DNA of 64,000 nucleotides from Bradyrhizobium sp. (GTDB lineage: Bacteria; Pseudomonadota; Alphaproteobacteria; Rhizobiales; Xanthobacteraceae), in assembly GCA_030681365.1 (NCBI GenBank), contig JAUXWH010000158.1:1-64000 (forward strand). The letters run 5' to 3'. The notes below the pieces were generated by a model that saw only the letters and a list, made by a program, of their open reading frames with translations, was not told where the DNA came from and did no database searches. Position numbers and translations under genes: made by a program. Position 1 is the first letter of the stretch; each line of letters starts with the position of its first letter. Of this stretch, positions 51,435 through 59,460 are shown in pieces.

Positions 51435-52355
51435 CTACTCCGCCGCCTCGCACCGGATCGTGGCCCGCAGCCGATACGCACGATTGTTACAGGCTGCGCT
51501 GCAATAGAGCGCGTTTTTCTTCGCGGGACAGAATGGCCGGCCACATATGGCGCAGGGCCTCTCGGGCGGCGGCGGAACCGCATGGTAAGCCTTATTGTAC
51601 GCCTTCACACCCGCCCGGCGGCAGTCAGGCGAACACCACTGGTTATGGGCGCGCGAAGGATAAAACTCCCTTCCGCATTGCGCGCAAGGGCGCGGCTCAA
51701 TGGCAAATTTCCGTTTCCCGGAGCAAGTGTGCGAGCAAAAGCGATAGCCTTGTGGCTTCCATAGCCGCTCGAATCGAGTGCCGCAGCCTTCGCAGATGTA
51801 TTCGCCGACCGACTTTTGACGCGATTTGGTCCGAGCTGCCATGACGGCCCGCATGCCGGCCTCGCCCTCGATCTGTGTGAGCCGCCACCGGAACGCCGAC
51901 TGAGCGGCGCTATTGCAAGTTCGGCTGCAAAACTTGGTTCCGTCACGGGCATCGGCATCGAGAGGCTTTCCGCAGCGCTGGCAAAGAACGTAGCGGGTCG
52001 CCGTGTATCCGTCCTGGCACCACTCGGGCTGACCTTCGTGCCACATCGGCCGCGTCGCACCGATGCGTCGCAGCGCCTCGCTGACGATGGCAGACGCACG
52101 AGCGTCAGCTTTGCTCCAAGTCATGCCTTCGAGGCAGAAGGTCGACCGCAGCCCATGTCGCACCGCGCCCTCGAATTGAAACCGGCTGGAATGTCCGGCT
52201 TCCAGAATCTCGATCGCGCGCGGGACCAGAATTTCATTATCTTTCCGGCTCAGATTTTCGCGCTTGCGCGGTGTCCCGGCGAGCGTGATCTCCGTGGACC
52301 GGCGGCCTGCACGCGACCGCAGGTACGCCGCCAATTGATGCGAGATTTGAAGCAT
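51435..52355 (-). CDS. Protein with four tandem zinc-finger-like modules
   Basis: The 306-residue protein has an N-terminal region of about 120 residues without known motifs. Four modules of the type CxxCG...(F/Y/W)C(S)xxC follow: CQRCGKPLDADARDGTKFCSRTC, CEGCGTRFERLWKPQGYRFCSHTC, CAQCGREFYPSRAHNQWCSPDC and CAICGRPFCPAKKNALYCSAAC. Each could bind one zinc, like short treble-clef fingers. It sits 9 bp after the portal gene in the packaging operon. A DNA- or RNA-binding role (packaging, small terminase-like, or regulation) is possible but unproven. Confidence 0.75.
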   Translation of the reverse strand: MLQISHQLAAYLRSRAGRRSTEITLAGTPRKRENLSRKDNEILVPRAIEILEAGHSSRFQFEGAVRHGLRSTFCLEGMTWSKADARASAIVSEALRRIGATRPMWHEGQPEWCQDGYTATRYVLCQRCGKPLDADARDGTKFCSRTCNSAAQSAFRWRLTQIEGEAGMRAVMAARTKSRQKSVGEYICEGCGTRFERLWKPQGYRFCSHTCSGKRKFAIEPRPCAQCGREFYPSRAHNQWCSPDCRRAGVKAYNKAYHAVPPPPERPCAICGRPFCPAKKNALYCSAACNNRAYRLRATIRCEAAE

Positions 52356-52364
52356 GGCGCGTCC

Positions 52365-53426
52365 TCATGCGTCCCCAAGGCTGCGCTCCCACGCGTCGTT
52401 CACATCGGTATCCGACAGTCCGGCTTCCTTGGCTTGCGCCAGCGCGGCAACGATGCCGGCGAAGGCACGTGCACGGCCGCCATGATCGACGGCGCCCGTC
52501 GGGGTGACGACATCGATGGACACCGAGCCGCCTAGCTTTGCGGTTGCTTCCTCGGCGAGCAGCGCGGCAATGGGCGAAAGGGTCCAGGTTGCGAGATGCC
52601 GTTGTGCTTCCCGTACAAGCGGCCCCTGAGCTTGATTGCTCCACAGGGCGGGTAGGACGCCGAACGCTTGCGATACCGCATCACGCGCAGCCGCAAGCGT
52701 TTCCGTCGACATCGTGCGCTCGAGGTCAGGCGAAAGGCTTGCCGGCTTCCAGTCGGTTTGCGGTACAGGGCCGCCAGCCGCTGAGACAGCAACGGATTCC
52801 CGCAGCAGGACTCGGCCCCTTTGACCTCGGAATGACCGTCCGAGCGCCGTGCTGTCGGTCTCCGCCTGTTCGGGCATAGGCACAACCTGGCTCCCGATCG
52901 GAGCTAATTCGAAAACCTCCTCCAAGGCGCTTTCGACGGCATGCAGGAGCCCAGCTGAGAGGCTGGAGCGACGCAGCGGTGCCGTCCCGCAATAAGGCGC
53001 CACCGGATCGCAACCGATCCTGACATGCAGCACCTCGCCCGCGAGAGCAGTCTGCGTGGTGCCTCCGCCGGCCTCGCTGATCGAGGCTCGATAAGCAACC
53101 GGCATTCCGTTGCGGGTCGACACTTCCCAATCCGAGCACGGCACCAGGCCATCGCGGATCAGGAAGACACTTTCGCCACGCAGCGCCAGGCTGCGACCGA
53201 TCAGGGCCATGGTGCGCCGGTCGAGCATGGTGGTGCCGCTCACGGCCGCCAAGCTGAGGCCGCCTTCCCACAGGCTGACGCAGCTCTGCGCCGTCGCCGT
53301 CAATTCAGCGAGGCCGCGCCGGCCGGAGATGTACGCTTCGCGAGCTGCTATGATCTCGGCCGTAAAGCCGGACGCGGCGGAACGTTTCTCGGTGCGGCGA
53401 AACCAATTCAGAATACCCACCGTCAA
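52365..53426 (-). CDS. Phage portal protein
   Basis: The 353-residue protein resembles HK97-type portal proteins: an N-terminal WFRRTEKR segment, then SLWEGGLSLAAV, MALIGRSLALRGESVFLIR, and a stem region ending SQAFGVLPALWSNQAQGPLVREAQRHLATWTLSPIAALLAEEATAKL. It is slightly shorter than typical (about 380-420). The portal ring occupies one capsid vertex and passes DNA. Its start overlaps the connector stop as ATGA. In canonical HK97 order the portal precedes protease and capsid; here it comes after them. Confidence 0.82.
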   Translation of the reverse strand: MTVGILNWFRRTEKRSAASGFTAEIIAAREAYISGRRGLAELTATAQSCVSLWEGGLSLAAVSGTTMLDRRTMALIGRSLALRGESVFLIRDGLVPCSDWEVSTRNGMPVAYRASISEAGGGTTQTALAGEVLHVRIGCDPVAPYCGTAPLRRSSLSAGLLHAVESALEEVFELAPIGSQVVPMPEQAETDSTALGRSFRGQRGRVLLRESVAVSAAGGPVPQTDWKPASLSPDLERTMSTETLAAARDAVSQAFGVLPALWSNQAQGPLVREAQRHLATWTLSPIAALLAEEATAKLGGSVSIDVVTPTGAVDHGGRARAFAGIVAALAQAKEAGLSDTDVNDAWERSLGDA

Positions 53427-53965
53427 GCCCTCCGATACGGACGCAGCAGATCGCCCGCGCCGCTATTCTGCATTGCGCGCGCCATCCATGACGCCACGCG
53501 GCTCACCTCGTGCGTCCTCACGCCAGGAATCTCTTCTCGCTCGGATGCCGCACCGGGCGCGCCGGGCTCGGCGGCGAAGTATTCGGCAAGCCGCCGGAAC
53601 GCCTCATCGACGGCCGCCGGAACGACTCCGCCACCGACAGACGCGGAGAACCGATAGGGTCCACTTGCGGGAAGGTAGTAACCACCGAGCGGCGAAGCAT
53701 CTAGTTCGGCCGTTTCCCATTCGCTCGCGCCGCACGACCAGACTTCGACCGTATCCATCGTTGCCGGCGTGAGCGGCGGGTGCCACTCGCCGCAGCCCTC
53801 GACGACCCACGTCACGTCGCGCGACGTCCAGCGGTGCGCGATGTATGTCTCGATCCGTTGCCAGATCATGTCGGAGTCGAGCGCCGCCGCAGCGGTGGAG
53901 AGGCCATCCGGCGCGTCGGGATAGTCAGCCGGAAGCGATTCCGTCTGTTGGATTGTGGTCAACAT
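53423..53965 (-). CDS. Putative head-tail connector / head completion protein
   Basis: The 180-residue protein starts MLTTIQQTESLPADYPDAPDGLSTAAAALDSDMIWQRIETYIAHRWTSRDVTWVVEGCGEWHPPLTPATMDTVEVW. The N-terminal helical part and the position between protease and portal suggest a gp6-like connector of the kind found in gene-transfer agents and HK97-like phages; sequence alone does not prove it. It starts at the TAATG overlap with the protease gene and ends in the ATGA overlap with the portal gene, so it is tightly coupled to both. Confidence 0.6.
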   Translation of the reverse strand: MLTTIQQTESLPADYPDAPDGLSTAAAALDSDMIWQRIETYIAHRWTSRDVTWVVEGCGEWHPPLTPATMDTVEVWSCGASEWETAELDASPLGGYYLPASGPYRFSASVGGGVVPAAVDEAFRRLAEYFAAEPGAPGAASEREEIPGVRTHEVSRVASWMARAMQNSGAGDLLRPYRRA

Positions 53966-54480
53966 TATGCCCTCCAGCGCGCGAGCGTGCGGTGCAGGCC
54001 GGCATCAAGCCGCTCGGAACGATGCCGCGCTTGCACAACCGTGCCGTCATAGGCGGGAAAGCTGCTCACGATCGAAATCTCGTGAAGGTTGAGGCTGCGA
54101 AGCTCGCGGCGGCTGCCTTGCCAGCGCTCGCCGTCTTTTTGCACCGTGAAGCCAAAGGAAGCGCCGCCGACATCACCGCGCTCCGCCAGTTCAAGGATGT
54201 CTCGGCCGAACGAGGTGTTTGGCACGTCGAAATCGAAGTGCAGCCCGCGCGCGTCCTCTGCAAGACGAAGCGTGCCGCTCCTGGTGCGAGCCAGGACCGC
54301 CTTCGCTTCATGGTCGGCAAGGGCGAGAACGTCACGCCCTTCCCTTAGCGTGTCAGTGAAAGCGCCGGGCAGGATGACCTCGGTGAAGTCACGGATGAGC
54401 GTGTCCTGCAGGAAGACGGCGGCATAGCCCTCCAGCCTCCGGCCGACTGCGCGTAGTTCGATGCCAACCCGGCGTTCCAT
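53965..54480 (-). CDS. HK97-family prohead protease
   Basis: The 171-residue protein starts MERRVGIELRAVGRRLEGYAAVFLQDTLIRDFTEVILPGAFTDTLREGRDVLALADHEAKAVLARTRSGTLRLAEDARGLHFDFDVPNTSFGRDILELAERGDVGGASFGF. The EGYAAVF, ADH (catalytic His) and GASFGF (catalytic Ser) motifs define the U35/HK97 protease family. It trims capsid precursors during assembly. The track ORF to 54816 is too long; ATG 54480 lies 5 bp behind the capsid stop. Confidence 0.9.
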   Translation of the reverse strand: MERRVGIELRAVGRRLEGYAAVFLQDTLIRDFTEVILPGAFTDTLREGRDVLALADHEAKAVLARTRSGTLRLAEDARGLHFDFDVPNTSFGRDILELAERGDVGGASFGFTVQKDGERWQGSRRELRSLNLHEISIVSSFPAYDGTVVQARHRSERLDAGLHRTLARWRA

Positions 54481-54485
54481 CTGTT

Positions 54486-55748
54486 TTACTCGACGTTGAT
54501 CGCGGTCAACAAATGCAACTGCGCGAGCCGTGAAACCGCCACGTCGAAGGTGGCGATAGCCGTCAGGCGAAGCATGCCGCTCTGCGCGTCGCTGTAAGGA
54601 TCGCGAATCAGATCGATCCCGCCCCATGATCCAATCCAGATCGGAGCGACACCGCCCGCACTCGTGGCGAGCAGCGCGACCGAGGTATCCGGGGTCGCGG
54701 ATGTCAGCGTCGCCTGCGACGACAGGACGTTGTTCTGCGCGGGGAAATTCTTGACATGCCGATCCCACTCGGAAACCGCGGTGCCCGTCACGAGCTCCGA
54801 GTCCATGAAGTTCCACATAGCGGGATGCATAAGAACCTTCACGTCCGCCGGGCTGTTCGCCGAGTTGGCGGTCATAAACGTGCCAGCCACAGTGCGGAAG
54901 ATGCTGGACGAAGCGTCGGCACTGATCGCGGTGGTGCCGTAGCCGTGCGTGCCCTGGCCGGAGATCACACCAACGGGCTGACCGTTCGCGCCGGTGCCGT
55001 TGAACACGCCAGTGTCGAGCACGGCCTGCATGGTGCCGGAAATGTCACGACGAACCGCTTGCTCCAGAGCGTCGCCGCTCTGTTTGAGCGACTTGCGCGT
55101 GATCTTGACCTGGATGCCCAGGTTATGGTCCGGCGACAGCGTGCGCTCAGTCGTGGCGAACACGGTCGGCCCCGCCACGTTGGCGGTCTCGCCATCCGCC
55201 CAGCCTGCCGAAACGCTTGAGGTGGTCAGGGGGTATTCGACCAGGCCCGTGTCGATGTTGACCATCTGCGCGCCCATGCGAGCCGCCGCGCTATCCGGGA
55301 AGAGTCGATCGATAACCGGCCGTACCTGCTTCGGGTCGAAGATGCCGCTGGCGATTGTCTCGCCGACGCGCCGCTCCAGGGCGGCCCACGGAATCGGCAA
55401 ACCGCGGTAACCTCCTTTGCTTCGCAGCTCCTGCACGACTTCAGCAGTCGCGCCATCGAGCACTCGGCCCTCGTCGAGAGCGAGCACCACCTGGCGCATC
55501 TCGAACTTGTTGACGAGATCGGAATATTCACGATCGCCACGGGTTTCGAGGCTGGCACCGGCTTCGCGGCGCTCGGTATCCTCGGCGATCAACGCCGCAC
55601 GAAAGCGCGCCTCATTCGTTTGGTACTCGGTATCGAGCTCAGTCATGCTGCGCTGTTCGGTTTCGTCCGGCTTTTCCTTGCCGACCAACGCGGCAAGGTG
55701 CTGACGAATCTCCGACTGACGTTTCTGAATCTTCACTGAGGTAAGCAA
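54486..55748 (-). CDS. HK97-fold major capsid protein (TTG start)
   Basis: The 420-residue protein has an N-terminal scaffold-like helical domain (KIQKRQSEIRQHLAALVGKEKPDETEQRSMTELDTEYQ), then the capsid body with GADFATTERTLSP-like core (VFATTERTLSPDHNLGIQVKITRKSLKQS), VLMHPAMWNFMDSE and GGIDLIRDPYSDAQSGMLRLTAIATFDVAVSR. The start is chosen as TTG 55748 because AAAGGAG lies 7-8 bases upstream and the first codons (LTSVKIQKRQ) begin the domain; no ATG fits. The track start at 55994 overlaps the HNH gene. It forms the icosahedral shell. Confidence 0.88.
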   Translation of the reverse strand: MLTSVKIQKRQSEIRQHLAALVGKEKPDETEQRSMTELDTEYQTNEARFRAALIAEDTERREAGASLETRGDREYSDLVNKFEMRQVVLALDEGRVLDGATAEVVQELRSKGGYRGLPIPWAALERRVGETIASGIFDPKQVRPVIDRLFPDSAAARMGAQMVNIDTGLVEYPLTTSSVSAGWADGETANVAGPTVFATTERTLSPDHNLGIQVKITRKSLKQSGDALEQAVRRDISGTMQAVLDTGVFNGTGANGQPVGVISGQGTHGYGTTAISADASSSIFRTVAGTFMTANSANSPADVKVLMHPAMWNFMDSELVTGTAVSEWDRHVKNFPAQNNVLSSQATLTSATPDTSVALLATSAGGVAPIWIGSWGGIDLIRDPYSDAQSGMLRLTAIATFDVAVSRLAQLHLLTAINVE

Positions 55749-56014
55749 GCTGTGTCTCCTTTCAGGAGGTCTATCCACGCTTGGCGCGCGGGTGATGGAA
55801 GCTGGCCTCTTTCGGCCAGCGTTTCGGTGATGTGACAGGTGCGGCACAACGTAACGACGTTGCCCATGCTGAATGCGAGTGCGGGCTCCTGTCGCGCCCG
55901 GATCAGGTGATGAACTTCGAGGTTTGCAGGCGAGCCGCATTTCGTGCACTGCCAGCCGTCGCGCCGCTTGGCAGCGAAGCGTACGGCCTTCCAACGCTTA
56001 TCGTTGTAGTTCAT
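55733..56014 (-). CDS. HNH endonuclease
   Basis: The protein of about 93 residues starts MNYNDKRWKAVRFAAKRRDGWQCTKCGSPANLEVHHLIRARQEPALAFSMGNVVTLCRTCHITETL. It has the CxxC pairs, the HH of the ββα-metal motif and the closing H typical of phage HNH nucleases. Such enzymes act with terminase in DNA packaging. ATG 56014 overlaps the TerL stop as ATGA; the track start at 56020 is two codons earlier. It overlaps the capsid start by 16 bp. Confidence 0.87.
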   Translation of the reverse strand: MNYNDKRWKAVRFAAKRRDGWQCTKCGSPANLEVHHLIRARQEPALAFSMGNVVTLCRTCHITETLAERGQLPSPARQAWIDLLKGDTACLPQ

Positions 56015-57642
56015 GCCCATTGCGGCGCCTTCGCTTTGCGAATGGTGCGGCCTGCAACGCGCGATCCTTCTCCAATAGCCATTACGGTGGCCGTGGCGGC
56101 GTCGACGCGGGAGTGACTGCGAGCTTTCGCGATCTTCGCCGCGCCTGTCGGATCAACCAGCGTAATGCAATCGGCAAGTGCCGATCGTAGCAACAACGAC
56201 GGCGCGACCGCGATGCGCTTGTCAAAGACGAACTGACGAAACCGCTCGACGTCCTCAGCGGAATCCTTCCAGCCCTGTCCGCGCCATGTCGGCACGACAT
56301 TGAGGGACGTCTTCCCCAATGCTTCCAGAAACTCACTCTGACGAAATCGGTCACAGCAAATCGACTGGATGGCGTAGCCTTCGAGCTTGCCGATCATGGC
56401 GGAAACGAACGCGGGGATGTCGACCACCTGCTGGCCGCACACCATCAACTCGCCGGCTTCTTGCATCTGTTGATACCGGCCGCCGACACCATCATTCCGG
56501 CCGCGATCCAGCAATTCAGGCGAGGTTGGGAACGCGCCGTGGCATTCGAGCCGCCCGGTTTGCGGCCAATAATTGGTCCAGGCTGACATGGACGATGAGC
56601 CGCCCAAATCTATACCGACACAGAGCGGCCCGGAGCGCGGCGGAAGTGCCGCCGGCTGTACCTCACACGCCAGCCAGCGGTCGACGCTGATCAAGACCGC
56701 TCTGTTCTCGGCAGAACAGCGCTGATTGAGATGAAATAGGCGATAGTTTGAGAGCGCACTGCCACCACGCTGCACAGCGCGTCTGGCGGCTGCTTGCAGC
56801 CATTCGAGAGAGCCACCGATCCCTTCAGCGGCGCCCGGATTGGCAGCTAGAATTGCCTCCGCGCTGTCAGGCGTCAGGCCTTCCGGTGCGCGATACTCGG
56901 CGACGAAGATACCATCGCTAGGATCGTCGAGGAGCCGCGAGAATGGATGACTGTCCGATGGCGCCGAAGTCGAGATCAGCAACACCTTGCCGTTGCGCTT
57001 GCCGCACGCCGAGGTGATCGCGTTCTCGAGGCTGTCGCCCTTGTCGTCCGGCCAAAAACCTCTTTCGTCACATAACGCGAAGACAGGCGACAAGCCGAGC
57101 GCATTCTTCGCGTCCGACGCCAGAACGTCGAGCGTGTGTCCGCCACCGTCACTCGCGAAGCGAATTTGTAAGCGAGGAGCGCGGACGAACGTCAGAGCCT
57201 TGCGAACCTTGAGCGGAAGTGATTGCGCCAGGCCCTCGATGTACTTCCAGGCAATGGCGCCCTGATCCTTCGTTTTCGCCGCGATTAGCACAGAACGCCG
57301 CGGCTGCTTGTCGAGAACGCCAATCAACGACGCCAGCGCCAAGCCGGCGCCGAGCATGGTCTTCCCGTTGCCTCGGCCGACGCTGAGAGCGGCAATCGAG
57401 GTACCCTCAGCCAATGCGCCGCGAATCCAGGCCTTTTGAAATTCGGCCAGCCTGATCTTTTTCCCGGCAAGGGGACCTTCCGGGACCTTCAGGCCTTCGA
57501 GGAACGCAATTGCAGCCTCGGCCGCCGAGAGCGAATTTTTGCGAGGCCCCATGCGGTTGCCCACCCCAGAGGATTCTCGGGGATTGGCACCGTCGTGGGG
57601 GCATGCCAGTTTGGCGCTTGTGCTAGTTCGCCTTGAAGCCAT
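56011..57642 (-). CDS. Phage terminase large subunit
   Basis: The 543-residue protein has an ATPase part with Walker A SVGRGNGKTMLGAGLA (about residues 87-103) and Walker B PVFALCDERGFW. A C-terminal RNase H-like nuclease follows, with acidic clusters CVGIDLGGSSSMSAW, SICCDRFRQSEFLEAL and RVDAATATVMAIGEG. It translocates and cuts packaged DNA. The start may be 57642 (track) or the internal ATG 57552 (MGPRKNSLSAAEAAIAF), since the first 30 residues are not family-like. No separate small terminase subunit is obvious. Confidence 0.9.
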   Translation of the reverse strand: MASRRTSTSAKLACPHDGANPRESSGVGNRMGPRKNSLSAAEAAIAFLEGLKVPEGPLAGKKIRLAEFQKAWIRGALAEGTSIAALSVGRGNGKTMLGAGLALASLIGVLDKQPRRSVLIAAKTKDQGAIAWKYIEGLAQSLPLKVRKALTFVRAPRLQIRFASDGGGHTLDVLASDAKNALGLSPVFALCDERGFWPDDKGDSLENAITSACGKRNGKVLLISTSAPSDSHPFSRLLDDPSDGIFVAEYRAPEGLTPDSAEAILAANPGAAEGIGGSLEWLQAAARRAVQRGGSALSNYRLFHLNQRCSAENRAVLISVDRWLACEVQPAALPPRSGPLCVGIDLGGSSSMSAWTNYWPQTGRLECHGAFPTSPELLDRGRNDGVGGRYQQMQEAGELMVCGQQVVDIPAFVSAMIGKLEGYAIQSICCDRFRQSEFLEALGKTSLNVVPTWRGQGWKDSAEDVERFRQFVFDKRIAVAPSLLLRSALADCITLVDPTGAAKIAKARSHSRVDAATATVMAIGEGSRVAGRTIRKAKAPQWA

Positions 57643-57705
57643 GCAGCGAAATTACCCGCTGCGCGTATTGCTTCGCCACCGGACGTCGGGACACGCAGTC
57701 AAGTG

Positions 57706-58260
57706 CTACCTACCTGGTAGATATATGTGTTCCGCTACAGCATCCGATGCAGTGTCAGAAACGGCCTCTACGCTTCCGCTACAGCATCCGTCAGCGGTAT
57801 CTGATTGCAGGCTCGTTCCGCAGCAGCATCCGATCGCTTCCCCTACAGCATCCGTACGCTTCCGCTGGGGAAACCGTGCTTTGTTTTTCTCCGGCGTCCA
57901 ACGCAGGAAGTCTTTGGTGGACAGTTCGTTGCTGACGTCGCACTTGAAGCACGTCAGGCGCCATTCGCTGGCGTGGCGAACCTTGAAACTGAAGGCGCCC
58001 TTCTTCACCGCCACGATGAAGCCGCGATCCTGCAAATCATCCAGCGCGCGCTTCGCGGTGGCGTTGCCGATGTGCAGTTCTCTGACGGCGCAGCGGATCG
58101 AGTAGCCGATCCTGCCGTTGTTGCTGCCGTGGTAGCGTTTGGCGATGTCGACGTAGACGGCGCGGGGGATAGCTCCCAGGCCCTTCCAGGCCTGGGAGTC
58201 CATCAGGTGATGGAAGATCATCACATGCCGCGGCGATTTATTGCGGGAGTGTTTGGCCAC
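57706..58260 (-). CDS. Putative replication/regulatory protein with helix-turn-helix
   Basis: The 184-residue protein starts MAKHSRNKSPRHVMIFHHLMDSQAWKGLGAIPRAVYVDIAKRYHGSNNGRIGYSIRCAVRELHIGNATAKRALDDLQDRGFIVAVKKGAFS. The segment from RCAVRELHIGNATAKRALDDLQDRGFI is a winged helix-turn-helix of the phage replication-initiator type. The C-terminal 60 residues are low-complexity and Cys/Ala/Gly-rich because the gene's 3' end carries four direct 16-bp repeats. A replication initiator with its origin in its own gene is a reasonable inference; a plain regulator is the alternative. Confidence 0.62.
   Translation of the reverse strand: MAKHSRNKSPRHVMIFHHLMDSQAWKGLGAIPRAVYVDIAKRYHGSNNGRIGYSIRCAVRELHIGNATAKRALDDLQDRGFIVAVKKGAFSFKVRHASEWRLTCFKCDVSNELSTKDFLRWTPEKNKARFPQRKRTDAVGEAIGCCCGTSLQSDTADGCCSGSVEAVSDTASDAVAEHIYLPGR
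57731..57854 (-). repeat. Four iteron-like 16-bp repeats inside the replication-type gene
   Basis: On the minus strand CGGATGCTGTAGCGGA occurs at 57746-57731 and 57790-57775 exactly, CGGATGCTGCTGCGGA at 57832-57817, and CGGATGCTGTAGGGGA at 57854-57839. Period is 44, 42 and 22 bp. Copies fall in different reading frames of the host gene (DAVAE, GCCSG, GCCCG, DAVGE), so the DNA word rather than the peptide is repeated. Confidence 0.75.
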
Positions 58261-58267
58261 GGCTGGG

Positions 58268-58561
58268 CTACTTCCTCAGCTTCTCAGCCATGCCTTCCAT
58301 GAAGGCGGTGGCAAACTCTGGCGCGATGAAGACGAAGGTATCTTCATCAGGCCAGCTGCGTTGGCGGATGATTACCTCCCCGCTGCGGTTGCGATAAACG
58401 GCGGTCGCCCGCTGCTCCCGCAACACGATCGACTCCTCGTCAGGGTTGTTCCAGTCGAAGTCATCCTCTGAATGCGCCGGGATCACGACAGGATCGCGTA
58501 CCTCGGCGTTCCCCGTAACGGTCGGCAGCGGCAATTCGTTCTTATTGAGAGGCTTAGTCAT
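58268..58561 (-). CDS. Small acidic hypothetical protein of the element
   Basis: The 97-residue protein starts MTKPLNKNELPLPTVTGNAEVRDPVVIPAHSEDDFDWNNPDEESIVLREQRATAVYRNRSGEVIIRQRSWPDEDTFVFIAPEFATAFMEGMAEKLRK. The first half is acidic and Pro/Asn-rich, and the second half has a beta-strand pattern (ATAVYRNRSGEVIIRQRS). I do not recognise the family. It overlaps the winged-helix gene by 8 bp and precedes the replication-type gene by 7 bp, so it is in one operon with them. Confidence 0.6.
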   Translation of the reverse strand: MTKPLNKNELPLPTVTGNAEVRDPVVIPAHSEDDFDWNNPDEESIVLREQRATAVYRNRSGEVIIRQRSWPDEDTFVFIAPEFATAFMEGMAEKLRK

Positions 58562-58883
58562 GGCGAGCCCTCCAGATCATGACGCTGTTGCCTCCGGCGT
58601 TCTTTGTGCGATCCTCGGTGCGCTTCACCTTGCCGTCGCGGTACAACTCGCTGATCCGGGGACGGACGGCATACTGCGTCAGGCCGACACGCTTGCCGAT
58701 CTCCTCGGAGCAGAGGCCACTAGGCTCAGCCTGGAGCGCAGCCAGGATCATGTCGCGATGGCTGCTTGCGATGCCTGCAATGCGATCGGCAGCCTTGAAG
58801 GCCGTTTCGGGTGATCCGGCTTTAGTGCCGGGACTGTCGGGGTAAGCCGCCCTTGCGGTTGGCTCGGCAAAACTGTATTTCAT
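58554..58883 (-). CDS. Small winged-helix DNA-binding protein of the element
   Basis: The 109-residue protein starts MKYSFAEPTARAAYPDSPGTKAGSPETAFKAADRIAGIASSHRDMILAALQAEPSGLCSEEIGKRVGLTQYAVRPRISELYRDGKVKRTEDRTKNAGGNSVMIWR. The second half is a winged helix: two helices, the recognition segment YAVRPRISELYRDG and a wing. It was probably recruited as a regulator of element genes. AGAGAG precedes ATG 58883; the track start at 58985 is too long. Confidence 0.75.
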   Translation of the reverse strand: MKYSFAEPTARAAYPDSPGTKAGSPETAFKAADRIAGIASSHRDMILAALQAEPSGLCSEEIGKRVGLTQYAVRPRISELYRDGKVKRTEDRTKNAGGNSVMIWRARHD

Positions 58884-58959
58884 TGATGTTCTCTCTTTTT
58901 CCAAGTTGGGGGGAATTGAAGGTCCGGGCGCCGCCCCAGCGCTTCGGGCCTTCGTCGTT

Positions 58960-59190
58960 TCAGGCGACATCGGGCCAGGCGACAAGCGGCAGGCCGAGGC
59001 GAATGCGGGCTTCGTGATCGCGCTCGCGGGCCTCCTCGACGCGCGGCAGCACCATCACGCGGTTCAGTGACGGCTCCTCGTAGAACACGCGTAGGAGGCC
59101 GCTACTGGCCCAACGCGAGACGGTGCGTTCCGACTTGCCGAGATCGTGGGCGATACGGCGCCTGCCGCGGATGGAGTGGCGGCTGCTCAT
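58960..59190 (-). CDS. Small helix-turn-helix protein of the element
   Basis: The 76-residue protein starts MSSRHSIRGRRRIAHDLGKSERTVSRWASSGLLRVFYEEPSLNRVMVLPRVEEARERDHEARIRLGLPLVAWPDVA. IAHDLGKSERTVSRWASSGLLR is a clear helix-turn-helix. Its start shares one base with the stop of the AlpA-like gene. It probably regulates the minus-strand operon. Confidence 0.75.
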   Translation of the reverse strand: MSSRHSIRGRRRIAHDLGKSERTVSRWASSGLLRVFYEEPSLNRVMVLPRVEEARERDHEARIRLGLPLVAWPDVA

Positions 59191-59384
59191 TAGGCTGCCT
59201 CCACTTTCTTTGCTGCGTCGTCGAGCATCTGTTCGAGGGCGCGAACGGGCACCCGCAAAAGCTTTCCGATCTTGATTGTTGGAATTTCGCCGCGCTCGGC
59301 GGCGGCATAGGCGGCATTACGGCTCAATTCAAAGTATCGCTTACCCGCTTCCGGTACCGAAAGCGTAAGGGGAATGTCGTCCAT
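59190..59384 (-). CDS. AlpA/excisionase-like DNA-binding protein
   Basis: The 64-residue protein starts MDDIPLTLSVPEAGKRYFELSRNAAYAAAERGEIPTIKIGKLLRVPVRALEQMLDDAAKKVEAA. The pattern SVPEAGK.YF.LSRNAAYAAAERGEIPTIKIGKLLRVPVRALEQML is the MerR-like winged helix of excisionase/AlpA proteins. It is the first gene of the leftward operon, divergent from the RHH/integrase operon, the place AlpA activators hold in phage-inducible islands. It may direct excision or switch on the operon. Confidence 0.83.
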   Translation of the reverse strand: MDDIPLTLSVPEAGKRYFELSRNAAYAAAERGEIPTIKIGKLLRVPVRALEQMLDDAAKKVEAA

Positions 59385-59460
59385 CGATAGCTCCTATTTG
59401 GTTCGACCGAGAACTAATATGGACAAAGCGGGACGCGTCTGCCATACTGTTTTCGTGCGA

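Noticed and set aside
57731-57854. Short repeats considered as a CRISPR array
   Set aside because: Repeats are only 16 bp, spacing is irregular (44, 42, 22 bp), they lie inside a gene, and no cas genes are present.
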